This document shows positions 1-13,278 of a DNA stretch of 64,000 bases, piece by piece. How positions within the stretch are numbered: position 1 is the first letter of the stretch; each line of letters opens with the position of its first letter. The notes beneath the pieces were generated by a model. It did no database searches, was not told the DNA's origin, and saw only the letters and a program-made list of their open reading frames with translations. A program made the translations under genes and the position numbers. The stretch is from Acridotheres tristis (lineage: Eukaryota > Chordata > Aves > Passeriformes > Sturnidae): the NCBI GenBank assembly GCA_037013685.1, contig CM072887.1:47729154-47793153 (forward strand). Reading direction: 5' to 3'.

Positions 1-2753
1 TTCACTTTTTTTTGTAAAATGTCTGTAAAACCCATGATAAGGGATTCACATTTAAATCTGGTGCCATTATTTTTTTGCTATTGCAGTACATATTAGAACT
101 TCAATCATTGGCAAGCTTTTTTGCTTTTTTTAATTAGAAAGAAGGTAGAACTGTGAATGATTTTAAGAGAATACTTTTATTAGTAAGACTTCTTACATGT
201 CAAATAATGAAATGCTTAGGTACCCCACACTGAAGAGAGGAAAACTGCAACAAAGTTAATTTTATTGACTTACACTTGGCTGCATCATCACATAGACTGG
301 TGGATTTCAATCTACACTTGAGGGACCTCAGGGAGCTTCATGACCTTCTTTTACAAGAACCATATGGTTTCTGCACATCATTCTGTAAATCTAATGGAAA
401 TATATTGACAGCTGTAAATTAAACCCCATTGTATTAGACAGTGCTGTAAAAGCAGTAGTTAAAATCCTCAAGAGATTGTAATGACCTTCTGGCCATGGGC
501 TCAATGGTCCTAACACTGAATGCTGAGTACAACCCAGTTTGCTGTGCTGTGGGGAACAGTGCTACACAAGTCACTTTGTATTTTTCCTGAAAAATAATCA
601 ATACTGACACAGTTTAGTGAAAATTAAAGGAGTGGATACATCTGCCATTTGCCTCTTTTCCATGAATAAATGCCTTTTAATTCTGGACTGGGCTGGTATA
701 GTCTTCTGCCTAAGAGATAACAAAATAAATTTTAAACATATGGGTGAATTCAAGGATGAGGAGACCAGAGTATCATCATCAGAGTACTGAGCACAAATAA
801 ATAAAAAAAATATGGTATACACAGAAGTGCCGTCTCATTACTCTCTAGTATCCACCATCTTTTTAGCATTTTTAGATACTACTTATGTAGTATGTACTTC
901 TGTAAATACTACAGAGTATTCATGTAGCTCTACTTATACTTTTTTCATTTTGGTTTTGCTCAGTAAAAGCTCAAAACCCATTTTAAATAAGAATAATTTT
1001 TTTGCCTCAATGCTCAAGTCTTCTTGCAGTAAAAAAGTAAAATATTTTTGCAACTCTTCATATAATTTTCATTGTATCTTCATACCTTGCCACAGTCTTA
1101 TTTCACTGAGCTCAAGACCAGAACAGGTCTTATATCAACTAGTATTGCTTCTAGGCCACTACATTTCATCCATTTCTTCCCCCATTGAACCTGTCACTTT
1201 GTGTCTTTAAGTGCGTATTTTATGTATTTCAGAAAGGCAATTACTGTTGATTTTGAGACATCAAAGAGACATCTAGCAGGGTTTTTTTCCTAATTCTTAA
1301 TCATCCTCACCATTAAATTATTTTCTCCTCCCTTAATTTCTGGACAGGAGACAAGAAGCAGATCTTAGCTATGCTGTTTCTTTGTAGACACTGAAGAATG
1401 TTTTGATACTCAGTGTCCACTTTATCAAATTACTTCAGCTTTATTGATAAGCTAAGCAAATTCACATGGCCCAGTCCTCTTCCTCTCCTGCCTTAGCCCT
1501 CCACACACCCTTCCCAAGACTGCAAAGCCAGCCCAAGCAGCCAGACCAACTCTTCTGGTCACCTCTGTCCCCCAGCTGCTTTTTTTTTGCCTGCATGGTA
1601 TTTATGCACCTGGCTGATGAATCAGTCTAAAATATCCTGGTCCAAAAGAGAAGAAAAGAACCAAGGGAGAAAATGCAGATCTGGAAAGGGTAGGCTTGCC
1701 CTTTTTAGGCAGTGCTCTGGTTTATGCCAGCTCCATGAATTTGTGCAATGGTGAGATAAAGCACTCTGTTCAGCTCATCGATATTTTTTATTTTTTTTTT
1801 TCAAATTTCTCATCTCAGATATTTCAAAATCACTCTTCAAGTGTGGGCTCAGGAGGTAAAGATCTGAGAGTATCAATCCTGCTAGCAGAACTTGCCAAAG
1901 CAAAACCACCTGCCAACTGGTACTCATTATTCTCATATTCATTTTTTCCTCTTTACATGGACACAGTTCTCATTCACCTTTTCCACAGCACTGGACACGG
2001 ACTCAGGTGGAATAGCTTTCACCTTATAATGTTTAAATTATTTTCAAGATTACCTGTCTTCCAAGATACAGTTCCCTCCAGCAATGACATCCTAAATTAC
2101 TTAGAAAACTTGAGCACATCTCCTATAAAGAGAAATGTATGTTCATAATTCTCATATAGCGTGATTTCATATGTGCGCACATGTATAAAGGTTAGTCCCA
2201 CTCTCACACATGTTGTTTAATACAATTGACATAAGGAATAATTTCTTGCCTGGATATATATTTTTTGAAATATTTCATCTTCCTTTTAATCATTTTCATG
2301 TGCAGAAATGGAAAATTAAATGTCAGAAAGCTGGGTTTCTTTTGTGGAGAAATCATTGCATCACATGTGAATATGAAAAATATTTATTTCCCCTCACATT
2401 TATTGATTGTCTCCTTTTTGAAAACTGTTTCTCATGTGTTTGAATGATGAATTTTCCTTACTGCACGTGGAAAGCAGTCTGCAGATAATATTTTCACAGC
2501 AAATATCCATACCATCCTTGAAACTGTACATGCTGCATTGTTAGAAATGCAGAGTATGATTTTTGTAGACAGACTTGGAAAGAAACTGCCAAGAAGGCTT
2601 ACAGACCAACACAACACCACCACAACAGCGAGGGTGGAGGAAAAAGGCAGTGTTTCCTACCCTTCTGTTATATCAGGCATCAAACACGCTGATAAAGAAA
2701 CCAAAGTGACTGCTCTGTGATCCACTTCCACAGCGAATGAAAGGAAACAAAAA

Positions 2754-2787
2754 GAGCAGTGTCACTGCTTTAAAAATGACACTGCTC
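2754..2787. other. Perfect 11-bp inverted repeat (hairpin)
   Basis: The left arm GAGCAGTGTCA (2754-2764) and right arm TGACACTGCTC (2777-2787) are exact reverse complements around a 12-nt loop. A flanking AAAA run on the left and TTTT run on the right could extend the stem after a small bulge. The stem is too short for a typical animal pre-miRNA. Its role is unknown. Confidence 0.8.
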
Positions 2788-3683
2788 CTCTTTTAATTAA
2801 TGTTAAAATACCTTTAAATCTAGGTACTTATAGATCTCTAGAGTTTATGATTTGGCTTTTTATTTGGTTTGTTTTTTGTTTCTTCCCCACATTACTCTGT
2901 AACAACTGACATTTCTTAATAATACAGCTGATTATTATTCAGGTTTATAGGACTCCCTCTAAGTAGACATTATCTGATTAAAAGCTCTTTTGGTGGTCTT
3001 AATTTCTATACATGGAAGCTTTTTAAAAGGTAAACCTGTGTCTAAAGGTTATGTAAAATAATCTAGTATAAATAACCGAAATTAGGATTTTTATGGGGGT
3101 TTGCAGTGATTTTGTTAGGCTCACAATAAAGCTCAGAAAGGCAATCAAATGTTACGCATAATTTACACGAAAAGTTGATGTCTCTTGGTGATGTCTCTAC
3201 CTGCAACCATATTTTAGCAAAACCCACAATGCAGCCTGGATTAGAAAAATTCAATCAAAGGACCAGGGTTGTCTGAGCAAAAGGAGAAGATGTCATGAAG
3301 ATGGTAAGAACTGAACTATTCCTCCTATTTAGCCCCTAGTGCACAGGTGTCCCCAGCAGGATAAATGTCTTTTCTTGGAAGTGACCTCAGAACCATCTTA
3401 CTGTTCCATCCAGCTAAGGATACCCTTTTGTACACAGGAGGATAAGCCTCTTCTCCCTGATAAGAAAAATCTTTCACTCTTCAGGGCTACAAAGAAATTT
3501 TATCAGTAGGGGATTTAAGACAAAAGGCAGATTAGAAGCACTGGTACAACTATGTGAGGATTTCATACTGGTTTCTATTGAAGTAATGAAACAGAATTTG
3601 TACAGAGAAAGTATCTTTTCTTTAGGCAAATTGATAATAAGCAGGAAAAAAGACAGATAAGAATGAGACCTTTCTTATCTAAG

Positions 3684-3707
3684 GAGTTTATTAAACTCTA
3701 AAGAGTT
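3684..3707. other. Two overlapping short inverted repeats
   Basis: GAGTTTA-T-TAAACTC (3684-3698) overlaps AACTCT-AA-AGAGTT (3694-3707). The shared middle can pair with either side, giving two mutually exclusive hairpins. In AT-rich DNA this may be chance. Confidence 0.6.
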
Positions 3708-4811
3708 CATTATCGAATGCCTCTCTGCAAATTTTCCTTGTTTCTTTTTTTCCCTGAAAAGCCTCCAACATCCCATCCACATGGAAACAAATTCCACAGA
3801 GCCTCAAAATCAATGATAAAATCTCTAAGGGATATACTGAAGTGTCTCATAGTAACACACTGTTGAAGCCAAACTTTCCAGGGATTAACATTTTGTGGCT
3901 CATTGGCTTTGGAATAGAGAGGTGAATGAATGTCCTATTGTGGTGAAAAGACTTCCCAAAGTTTTTTCCATATTCTGTAAAATCATTTCACATTGCTCCT
4001 TCTTGTACAATGACAGGAGACAGAGAAAAAGAAACCAAAACCCAGGTTCAGCTGTTTTCTTATTGATCATAGAATTAATTTGAAATTAGGAAAATAATTT
4101 AATAAAAGACAGTTATATATGAAATGGAGCAAATAATGACTAGCCCTAAGAGTGGAAATTTATCTATGCAGAGTAGACCTTGTCGTCTCCATTAATCACC
4201 ATTACATGAAAGCAAATTCCTGTAGTACTTTCAGTATAGCCATGCAGTTTCAAAACAACATGCAAAAAACCCACTTGCTTTTATGTGCACCAACCCTGCC
4301 AGTCTCCCAGACTGCAGAGAGGTCAATAATATGCATTGCCTCCTGGCATGCTCAGCAGTTTTCAGCCTGGGATAGGTGTCACCACGTTCTCACACAACTC
4401 TGCTCATTTGGGACATGAGGCAAGACACGCAATTAACTTCCAGGAGAAGAATTTTCGACTAAAGATTAATTACTGGGAGTACTGAAGTCCACTCTTCTAA
4501 TTGCTATTAGGCATTAGGAATGTTCTGAAGATAAGAATGTTAGCTCAATAATATCTTTTCAATGGGAGTTTTATATTTTAATACATTTGACTTGGATTAG
4601 CTGGATAATTCTGCAAACATTTTACATATAACTTAGATTTTATACACATAATCCCAACCTACTGTGATATATACATACATCTCTGGCTATAGGTTTCTTT
4701 TTAAGAAAATAATTGTATCAAAATACCCAACCAAATGTCATTTCAGCACTTCATGAATTGCACGTTTCTCAATTTCATAGATAGATACATACATAAATAC
4801 TAGAATTGTTT

Positions 4812-5385
4812 AAGCCAGTCAAGGAAGCTGGTTGTCCCACTCTGCTCTGCACCCCTGTGGTCTTCCCTTGAGTCCTGAGGGCAGTTTTGGGCACCACAAT
4901 GTAAGAAAGATATAAAGCTATTAGAGAGTGTCCAAAGGAGGTCGGTGAAAATGGTGAAGGGTTGGAAGTGAAGCCATGTGAGGAGCAGCTGAGGTCACTG
5001 GGTCTGTTCAGCCTGGAGGAGACTGAGGGGAGAGCTCACTGCAGTCTGCAACTTCCTTGTGAGGGGAAGAGGAGAGGCAGGTACAGATTTCTGCCCTTTG
5101 GTGACCAGCAACAGGACCTGAGGGAATGGCCTGAAGTTGTGTCAGGGGAGGTTTAGGTTGGATATCAGGAAAAGTTTCTTCACCCAGAGCATGATTGGGC
5201 ACTGGAATAGGCTACCCAGGGAAGTGGTCACAACACCAGCACCAACCTGACAGAGTTCAAGAAGTGTTTGGACAATGCTCCCAGGTACTTGCTCTTGGGG
5301 CTACCCTGTACAGATCCAGGAGTTGGACTTTGATGGTCCTGATGGGTCCCTTCCTGCTTAGAATATTCTGTAATTCTATGATTTT
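4812..5385 (+). mobile_element. CR1 LINE fragment (end of ORF2 plus 3' UTR)
   Basis: This is a 5'-truncated copy of a CR1 non-LTR retrotransposon, the dominant LINE of birds and other sauropsids. The first ~220 bp decode, with frame changes, to the C-terminal end of CR1 ORF2: pieces such as [16 protein letters not shown] and EEQLRSLGLFSLEE are visible. The 3' part has the typical CR1 tail: GGATATCAGGAAAAGTTTCTT, a stretch like TGGGCACTGGAATAGGCTAC, then 'GATGGTCCTGATGGGTCCCTTCC' and a terminal ATTCTATGATT, the CR1 8-bp 3' repeat. Stops and frameshifts show it is dead. The small open frames inside (4962-5156 and 5195-5530) are remnants, not genes. The exact subfamily cannot be assigned by eye. 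Confidence 0.93.
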
Positions 5386-7654
5386 AAGTATTTTTGACAT
5401 GACACAACTCTGCTTTTATAAAAATAATTTTTTTCTCAAAGCCACAATAGCCTACTGGGAGATCAACAGCACATCTGTTGAAAGAATTTATGGTTGCATA
5501 GATGAAAATGAAAATCTGAGTGTCAATTAGAAAGGTCTGAAATGGAATATGAAAGTTATCAGTCATGTAAAATGTATACAAAATTTGCCAACTAGTCCTC
5601 AATCACAATTTATATGGTAAGAAAAGAAACTTTGCATATTACAAACGAGGGAAAGATAATTAAAAGGTATTAACTGCAAAATAACAAAGAATCAGCTAGA
5701 GGAAGTATGTATTCACCTTTCACAAAGATGACTTCTGCAGAATTACTAGGTGTCTGGTACAAGTAAATATAGAATTGCTGAATTTTGTTTCAATGACTGC
5801 TTATTCCTTCTGCTTTTGCTTTCTGCTGTTTTCTGAACATTATAATATGTACTCTGAAAGCATTGGACTTTTTCAGCAGCACTTGTGAAACTAAGTGCTC
5901 CTTTCAGGTGACTTCTTTTATATGATAAGAAATGCTCTAATAACTTGTGTGCTTAAACAAGGATGGAATCATGACCTTCTGTGTGCACAGAGCTGGATAA
6001 TGTCACTGACAGAGACAGATGCGGATAAAACTCTGCCAAAAGTCATCCTGAAGAAACTGGGACACACAGGAAGTTTTGTGATAAGGAGAATTATTTCAGA
6101 GAGAAAGAATATATATATATGATATAATGCAGACAACACACAAATTTCTATCCTTCCACAGGCTTGGATAGGGTTAGTAACCTGTACCCAAGCATTTCAG
6201 TCTGTTACTGGCATTATATAGAGTAAAGTGCTAGCTGATGCTAGGGGAAGGATGCTGTGACTGAAGAGTTTGAGTTTCCCAGTTACACATTTAAAGCCCA
6301 AAATTCGGAGACTGAATTCAGAATTGGACCCCTGTGTCCCACCTGTATGCACTACTGTAATTCTAAGTACCAGTTCATGTATTATCCCTTAACACTTTGT
6401 TCAGTAGTGTAAAAATTCTGTATTTACTTGTTAACAACCTATGATCTCAGAAGACTGTGCCTGCCGTTTTTATGCTTGCAGTAGTTCCATTGTCACTGTA
6501 ATCACATACATGTTTTTAGTTGCTATCGAAACTTTTGCTACTGGAAATCCTCCCTTCACTAAGGTATGTACTTTATCCACCTGCCCTCCTTGAAAATGCC
6601 AAAGACTCTTGGGCCAATATACATAAATTCAAATCTTAAAAAAAAACCCCAACAAATACAAACTAAAAGCATCACAGAGAAGTTTTCTTAAAAGCCAGGG
6701 ACAGAATCTGAGAGAAAGAAAAGTGCCACACTTTTCACTTCTCTCTGCTCCCTTGCAAATCTTTTCTCTAGAACCTAACCTAGCACAGAGTAGCTTGAGT
6801 TTGTGCCTTGGTAAAGACTTGCTGTACCCATTTCAGCTGCAGGCACTGCAGCCCTCCCAACATAGCTCCACAGATCCCTTTGGGCAGTAATACCCTGGCA
6901 CATGGTCTTGGTACTGAGGTACAAATGTTTGCAAATGGGAATGGATAAAAAGATGAATTCTAAGGCATTCAGCACTAAGCAGTGAATTGCCAGGTTAAGG
7001 TAGTGATGTAAATGGATTTTGGATTTCATTTCAGATTTTTGTGCAGGATGAACCTGAAAGTGACACAGATTTTTAAAAATTACAATTTCTTCAGTTGTTT
7101 TGAAAGTGGCCTTAAAGGAGATTTCCCATGGTTGCTTCTTGCCCTTCACAATACATTAAAAAAAACCCAACCTAACACAAACAGACAAAAACTCCATCAA
7201 CCTGAATAAGAGTCATAATTTCAGGAAAAAAAAATCTTTCAGTATAAAGGAGCCTGTTTGTAGATATTCCTTTCAGTACCAGATAAAGCTTGGATCTGCC
7301 TGCAGACTTGGAATACACATCAGGAAGAAGACATTCTGGAAAATTCATAGTTTACCAATGCTCTTCATTAGATTTTTTCACTCCTTCATATCAATCAAAA
7401 GCATACTGGGATGTTTGAAGGGCCTGTGAGGATTCTTTTTGGCTAGAGGTGGGCTGGAGTTTCCCAAAATCTAAAGATTAAATATTGAAATAACATCCCA
7501 GCTGTCTTCTATTTTACAGGATGTTGATACAGATAAACAGCATGACAAAGTGAGAAATGAGTTCAAGACAGACACGATTCCTGCCAGCAGGATTGCAGTC
7601 TGCTTACAGTAGGATGCCTAATCAGAGGGAAGTTAGAAATAACATAATCAGTTG

Positions 7655-7690
7655 CTTATCAGACCTAGGAACAAGTGTAAGTCTGATAAG
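7655..7690. other. 10-bp inverted repeat with GATA cores
   Basis: CTTATCAGAC (7655-7664) and GTCTGATAAG (7681-7690) are exact reverse complements with a 16-nt spacer. Each arm holds a GATA-type core (TTATC / GATAA), so the pair could be two opposed GATA-factor sites or a small hairpin. No binding is shown by the sequence alone. Confidence 0.7.
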
Positions 7691-8393
7691 TCTACTGTCA
7701 GTATTGCTATGCTTGGGGAATTTAACAGCAGTTTTGTGCCTATGAATGATTGCTGTAAAAAATTATTCAATCAGCTCTTCTCTCTCACTTGGCTTTGATG
7801 TGATAAACCATAGGCTGAATATGAACAGGGATTAGATTTCAAATAAAACCAAAATGAAGAGCAAAATCTGACACATTGGGATGAGGCAGCTTTCAATAAC
7901 CAAGACCTGGCCAAAAGAGACATCCTTTGCTGCTGCAAGAGTCCCTCAGCTCCCTGCAAACATCTGACAGGAAACAAATGGATACCTCTGGGTGGTCTCA
8001 CCAGAAAACACAATGTGGAATCAATATGTCATGAGTTAGACACAACTGCTAAAATGAACGAGTTTCCTGACAAGAACCATTTATTTTCAGTGGAGCCTGA
8101 GTCCCTGAGGTAGCTAGGAGCTTAGGGGAGGCTGTGGCAGTCATGCTAAACCACATTTCTTTGCCTCTGTTATAGCCTGATTCCCTGGTTTGCTAGAGCA
8201 TGTTCCACTGAAGAGTAGGAGCAAAACTTGCAATTGGATTCTGTATCTGGCAGGTTGCCAAGGCAGAGAGCTGTGAGCTACTCTTAGGGAGCCTTGCTTT
8301 CTGAGAGATATTCAAATACTCTTAAATTTTCCTTTTTCTCCATCCCCTCATGGTACTTGAGGAACATCAATGTCCTATAGGATTAATACTTAC

Positions 8394-8415
8394 CTTGAGG
8401 TAATTTTACCTCAAG
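8394..8415. other. Near-perfect 22-bp palindrome
   Basis: CTTGAGGTAA (8394-8403), a 2-nt TT centre, then TTACCTCAAG (8406-8415). A third TTACC lies just before it (from about 8390), so TTACC-TTGA-GGTAA forms a second, nested inverted repeat. It could be a dimeric protein-binding site; nothing in the sequence identifies the protein. Confidence 0.8.
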
Positions 8416-8506
8416 TCTTACCAGGTTTTTAAAAGACCTATTGGGATTTTAAAAGTGTCAATTTTTGTTCCAAAAAGGTAACTTAATCTTTCACATATTT
8501 AGGTGG

Positions 8507-8528
8507 TAAAAATAATTAATTATTTTTA
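8507..8528. other. Perfect 22-bp AT palindrome with TAATTA core
   Basis: The 22 bases read the same on both strands with no spacer, centred between 8517 and 8518. The centre is ATTAAT flanked by TAA-rich arms, and it includes a TAATTA homeodomain-type core. It lies about 90 bp downstream of the palindrome at 8394-8415. Confidence 0.8.
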
Positions 8529-11500
8529 ATACCTATGGATAAATGGGTAAATCCCAGTCAGTCACGGGCAGAGCAGTTTTTTTTGTTTTGTTTTTTTTAA
8601 ATTTTCACAAGTATTTAAAGTGACAGGTGATTAACCAGTGACTGAAGTAATATACTGTGGACTCTCTGCAAATAAACAGAAACTCTTCATCTTAAGTTCT
8701 AAAAATAATCTGAGTTTTTATTTAAATCAGATGGCAAGGAGACATATAGGGTCCAGTGTGACCTATAATTTGTCAAATATCTTAACAATAAATGCTTTTT
8801 TTACAGAAATAGCCTTTTAACACAAATAAATATGTTACTTAAAATCCCAGAGATGAAGCTTCCCAGCAAACCCCTTCGACCTTAGATCCTGATCTACCAA
8901 GGTACTACCCTTGTGAGCAAAAGCTAACGCACAAGGGATGCTCCAGGAGTGCCCACATCAGTAAGAGATGAAGAAAAGGCAGGGGAGGAGGGCTGTACCC
9001 TTTTGGCAAGAAAGTCCATCAGCTGCTGCTCAGCACGATGGCACACCCACAGTCTGACATCGCTGCTCACACCCACACGGGTCAGGCCAGCAGCTCAGCT
9101 TGCTTCTGCCAGTGGATCACTCTAGCAGCTGGGAGCCTCTGGAAAGAGTTTTTGGTAGCTTGGTTACAAAATGGGGGAGAACCTCTGAGGTAGAATCTGC
9201 TCATTTGTACGCCTACCTTGTCTGCTGTTTCTGAAGGCAGCACCTCAGAGCAATCTCCAAGGAACACAGAGAGGAGATGGCTTGTTCTCTTTACTGCTCT
9301 TTCACTTTTTCTTTTCCTGTTTTCATCTTGCTACATTATATCTAGTTTCTAGGGTTTGTGTTCTTCCACTGTTCTATTTCCAACCTTCCCCCAAATAAAC
9401 TGTTATATTTCATGTTCCTGTTAAGCCACTGGATATGTTCAAGCATTAGACATAGACAGCCACAGACACAGTTGAATTTCTTCAAGGCAAGAAAGATTAA
9501 TTCTAGCCTCAAGGACTTTGTATTTAGAAGTGCAAACTTTAGTGAAAACACTAATTCAAATAGAGCCTGCTTATTTTATTTCTGTGATTTGGATAAATTT
9601 GGGATCTGATGAAAAGACACAAAGGCTATATTCCTTTTCATCATCAACTATCTTGATCTAGCTCTTGTTTTTGAAGTTTGATTTTGGGTTTTCTGCTTTG
9701 TTTGCTTTTTTACAGTGAGTAATCATGCCCACCAATTCACTAGCACAGTCAAGACTAAATGGCACTGGAGGGCCATAATCGCTGGCTTTTGTTGATAGTG
9801 TATTTAAAAAAGAAACCTACTGTCAGGTAAGATGCATTCATACAATTGGGACTGCTCCAGTTCTGTTGCTACAGTGTGCTGAGTACAACTATATTAACTG
9901 TATTAACTATCTTGTATTTCCCTGTGTTGAATTATCTAAAGTGGATTCACCACTTTATATGGCAAATAAATGGAACTGCAAGTGACAGGGATTGCTGTTG
10001 AGGACCATCAGACAAGCCCAAAACATGAGCTGACGTTCAATAAGTAGTAATGCATGAAAAACAACAACAACAAAAAAATGCACAATGAAAGTCCCCATAA
10101 ATATTAGAAGAGTGTTCAGCTTGCAAAAACAGAAGGAGGAAGTTTTAGGAGTTCAGCTAGACTATGCTGGACTCTTCATCCCTTGCGCATTTGCACTGTG
10201 ATGTAGCTTTAATTAAATTACCATATTTTATTGTTTCCTGTCTCATTCAATGAACAAGGAGTTACTCAGTCTGTGCATATCATTGCTATTCATGGTATAG
10301 CCTCTGGTCTTATTCTCCACACATCAGTTAAGTCTAGACTGCCTAGAGAAATGATTAATTTCTGTATGGACACCTTTTGCAGTTTAAACAGGCTGTTCGA
10401 AATGTATCACAATTATTGATAAATATTATATTTGTGAGAGTGGGCACCACAATCCATTTTACAGGTAGGTAAAGGACCCATAAAGGAATTAACACTCATT
10501 CTATTTAATTTTAATCCATTCAAATGACAGCTTCAAATTATTTTATCTACTTGTATCAGAAAATTTAATTCTAATTTTACATAGCTTGCAAATATTTCTT
10601 TTTGGAATATTAAAAACCCATTAACAACACATTTCTTGTACACAATTTTCCAGATTAAAAACTGTGAGAAAAAACAGACCTGTTATCACATTGCATCATA
10701 GTGGCACCTGTGTTTGTCACCAGCAAGGTAGGACACGTGGGATTTCCTTCACAGACCTGTGCCTCTGCACCTAGCAGAGTATCCTATGGGAACAGAAAGT
10801 TATCTGTCTCTGCATGGGCCGACATTAGAGGAGGTTGGCAAGCTTCATCATCAGGGCTTTCAACATGAAACTGTCTGAAGTGCTTTATAAATATGGATGA
10901 GTTTCTTTTGTGAAATTAGGCAGTGTGAATCACCCCATTCTGTAGCCAAGTAACTGAAATGCAGAGACATGGATTTTTAACTCCTCAAATTATTGAAAGT
11001 GCCCTTTAAGTTTGCAAGCCCAGTCTTAATTTTCCAGAGCACTTAACATTTTCTTTTCTTGTTTTTTTTTTCCCATTCTTTTGTGGTATGAAAAACACAC
11101 TGAAGTCACCTGTCAGCCTTTCCACTTGATCTGCTCTTAGAAGTGTCCCTTAGGGCACTTAAAAAATTGTGGGGTACCTCACCAGAAACAACTTATGCCA
11201 TAGATGTCACATACAAAGTGCATGCCAAGGACATGAAAGAGACCAGTTCTATGCTGTGACATTTGGCATCTTTGGTCATGAGGCAGCATCTTGTCTTCTA
11301 CAAAGATGTGCCTGTGTCATAGACATTTGTTCCACCCCTACACCAGTCAGTGACAATAGGAATCTCTCTTTGATACTATACAAATATTTTATAGTTTTTG
11401 GTCTGGGAGCACTTCAGCCCTTCTGAACATTAGTTTCATGGACACAATCTGAGGGAGGAGTGCCCCTGTATCAGCATCCACTGTCTACTTTGTCCTGTGT

Positions 11501-13234
11501 CTTCCTTTGAAAAGATAAAAATGTGCCACAGACAGCAATGTGCCACAGTATATTCCAGTCAGGTCCTATGCCTGGACAAGAGGATCCCACCCTCTAGACA
11601 GGGACAGCATTAGCCCTTTAGTTAGGAGGTTATGGAAGTTATAGAGAATCCACAGACTCCAATCTCCTCAAAGAGAAGTTAGGATACCTGATGTTAAGCT
11701 CCAGCAAGATGCTGCTTTTCATCCTAGTGAAGCCCAAATGGGGTTGCACAGAAATGAGCAGAAGTGGCCAAACCTGGACCTACCATGGAACAACAGGGCT
11801 GCTGGAAACAAGAGTAGCAAGAACTATGAATCGGAGACTGTATTGGCTCATTCCCATAGAATTTCCTCCAACAGCCAGTGTAGATTGGATGAAACTCCCA
11901 AAACCTTTCAGAGGAAGAGAGGTAAATGGCACATTTGCATAGTTGTATGTACAGAGACACAATTTGATTCTTCAGTACACTCATAGAGGGTTTATACATC
12001 TCTGGCACCACGGGAATTTTTATCTGATCATTTTAAACTCATTTCTTCATGTTCTTTATTCTCTGGTCTCCATCACTGATTCTGACTTGGATATTATTAA
12101 ATGGTGAAAGCTGAGAGAAATTGCCAGCCAGTGCTGTTACATCAATGGCCACAGAGAGTCTCTGAAAGGGAGCACTCTCTAGCTTTGAAGGTCCTTAAAG
12201 AGGAGGATGCTATGAATCTCAAAGCATCCTTTGTTGCAACCTTCATGGTCAAGTCAGAGTCCTCTCAGGGCTGGTGAGAGCACTCTGGCTCCTGACATCT
12301 TCCAAAGGTCTCTCTGATGGCTTCTGGCTTCTGTTTTCTGATATTGTCTCCTTGCTAGCAGGTGCAAGCTGTCCTGAAGGTCAATATTTCTTCTTTCAGT
12401 CAACCCTCCACCCTGAATGCTAGCACTTAGTCTAGGTGTAATCCTCCCCATTTAGAAATATCTCCCATTTTGGTTTTGACAAAGGCTGAGTTCATTATAG
12501 GATGAAATACATATTTGGTGTGGATATGATCTTTTACGTTAAAAACATACTGATATCTTTCCTGTGACTTTCAAGTTCTGACTTTGAAAGGATTCAAGAT
12601 TGATCTTCACGGTATTTTAAAAAGAACAGTGACAAAGAAAGGCTGAAAGTCCTCTTTCAGAATGAAATACATAATTTAAATAAGTGGTATTAGAGATGAA
12701 AGACTTTCTTAATGCACATTTGAGGCAAAATTTTCACTGCTTTTAAGTACTGATTGAATAAAAAGACTGATTGGAAAATGAACAGAAGAAAAAAAGATAG
12801 AAATTTAACATTAATGATATTTTGAGATATTTCAGGGAAAAAAAACCAAGTAATACACTTAACAAAGCTAGAGAGAAATACAATCTTCCTGTATATAAGC
12901 TTAAATAATATAATAAAACAAAATAATTCATTGAAATAAGTTGATAAAATGAAATTAATTATTCTAACTCGATTCAAATTTAATCACACCTTCTAAAAAT
13001 AAACTCATTAAAAAATGAGTGGACTCAGCCTAATCAGAGAAAGCAAAAGCATACTCAACCCATTCCCTTGATCAGTCAACATTCATTATAGCTCTTTCTG
13101 CTCATCTCTGCACACAACAGCAACAATAGAAAAAATAAAAAAGCACCAGCAAAAGAAGCACCCATCTTACCCAGAACTGTTTTTTAATCACACAGTGACT
13201 GAAGAAATTGGCTGAAACACTACCAAAGGATTGC

Positions 13235-13278
13235 ATTTTTATTTTTATTTTTATTTTTACTTTTACTTCTATTTTTAT
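13235..13278 (+). repeat. (ATTTTT)n microsatellite
   Basis: Four ATTTTT units followed by degenerate units with A-to-C changes (ACTTTT, ACTTCT). This is a slightly decayed hexanucleotide repeat. Confidence 0.9.

Larger units (their letters stand above)
1..4811. other. Unique AT-rich noncoding DNA, no gene recognised
   Basis: No exon, RNA gene or large repeat is recognisable. Two plus-strand open frames (812-1210, 132 codons; 1696-2148, 150 codons) are Ser/Phe/Leu-rich, follow the local T-richness and match no family I know, so I read them as chance. Local structures seen are a strong hairpin at 2754-2787 and two overlapping inverted repeats at 3684-3707. A run of GATA/CATA-like units at about 4777-4798 lies just before the CR1 element. 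Confidence 0.7.
5386..13234. other. Unique noncoding DNA, no gene recognised
   Basis: Mostly AT-rich single-copy sequence with no recognisable exon or RNA gene. Short AT and (CAA)n runs occur (6109-6122, about 10062-10077). Palindromic structures at 7655-7690, 8394-8415, 8507-8528 and 9938-9956 are listed separately where they stand out. The stretch 11691-12011 is open in several frames on both strands but carries no family signature. Confidence 0.65.

Noticed and set aside
4962..5530. Plus-strand frames of 64 and 111 codons
   Set aside because: They lie in the CR1 3' region and its flank, and their sequence follows the decayed ORF2 end and 3' UTR.
7654..7664. Eleven-base match to the miR-21 mature sequence
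   Set aside because: The rest of the mature sequence and the proper precursor hairpin are absent.
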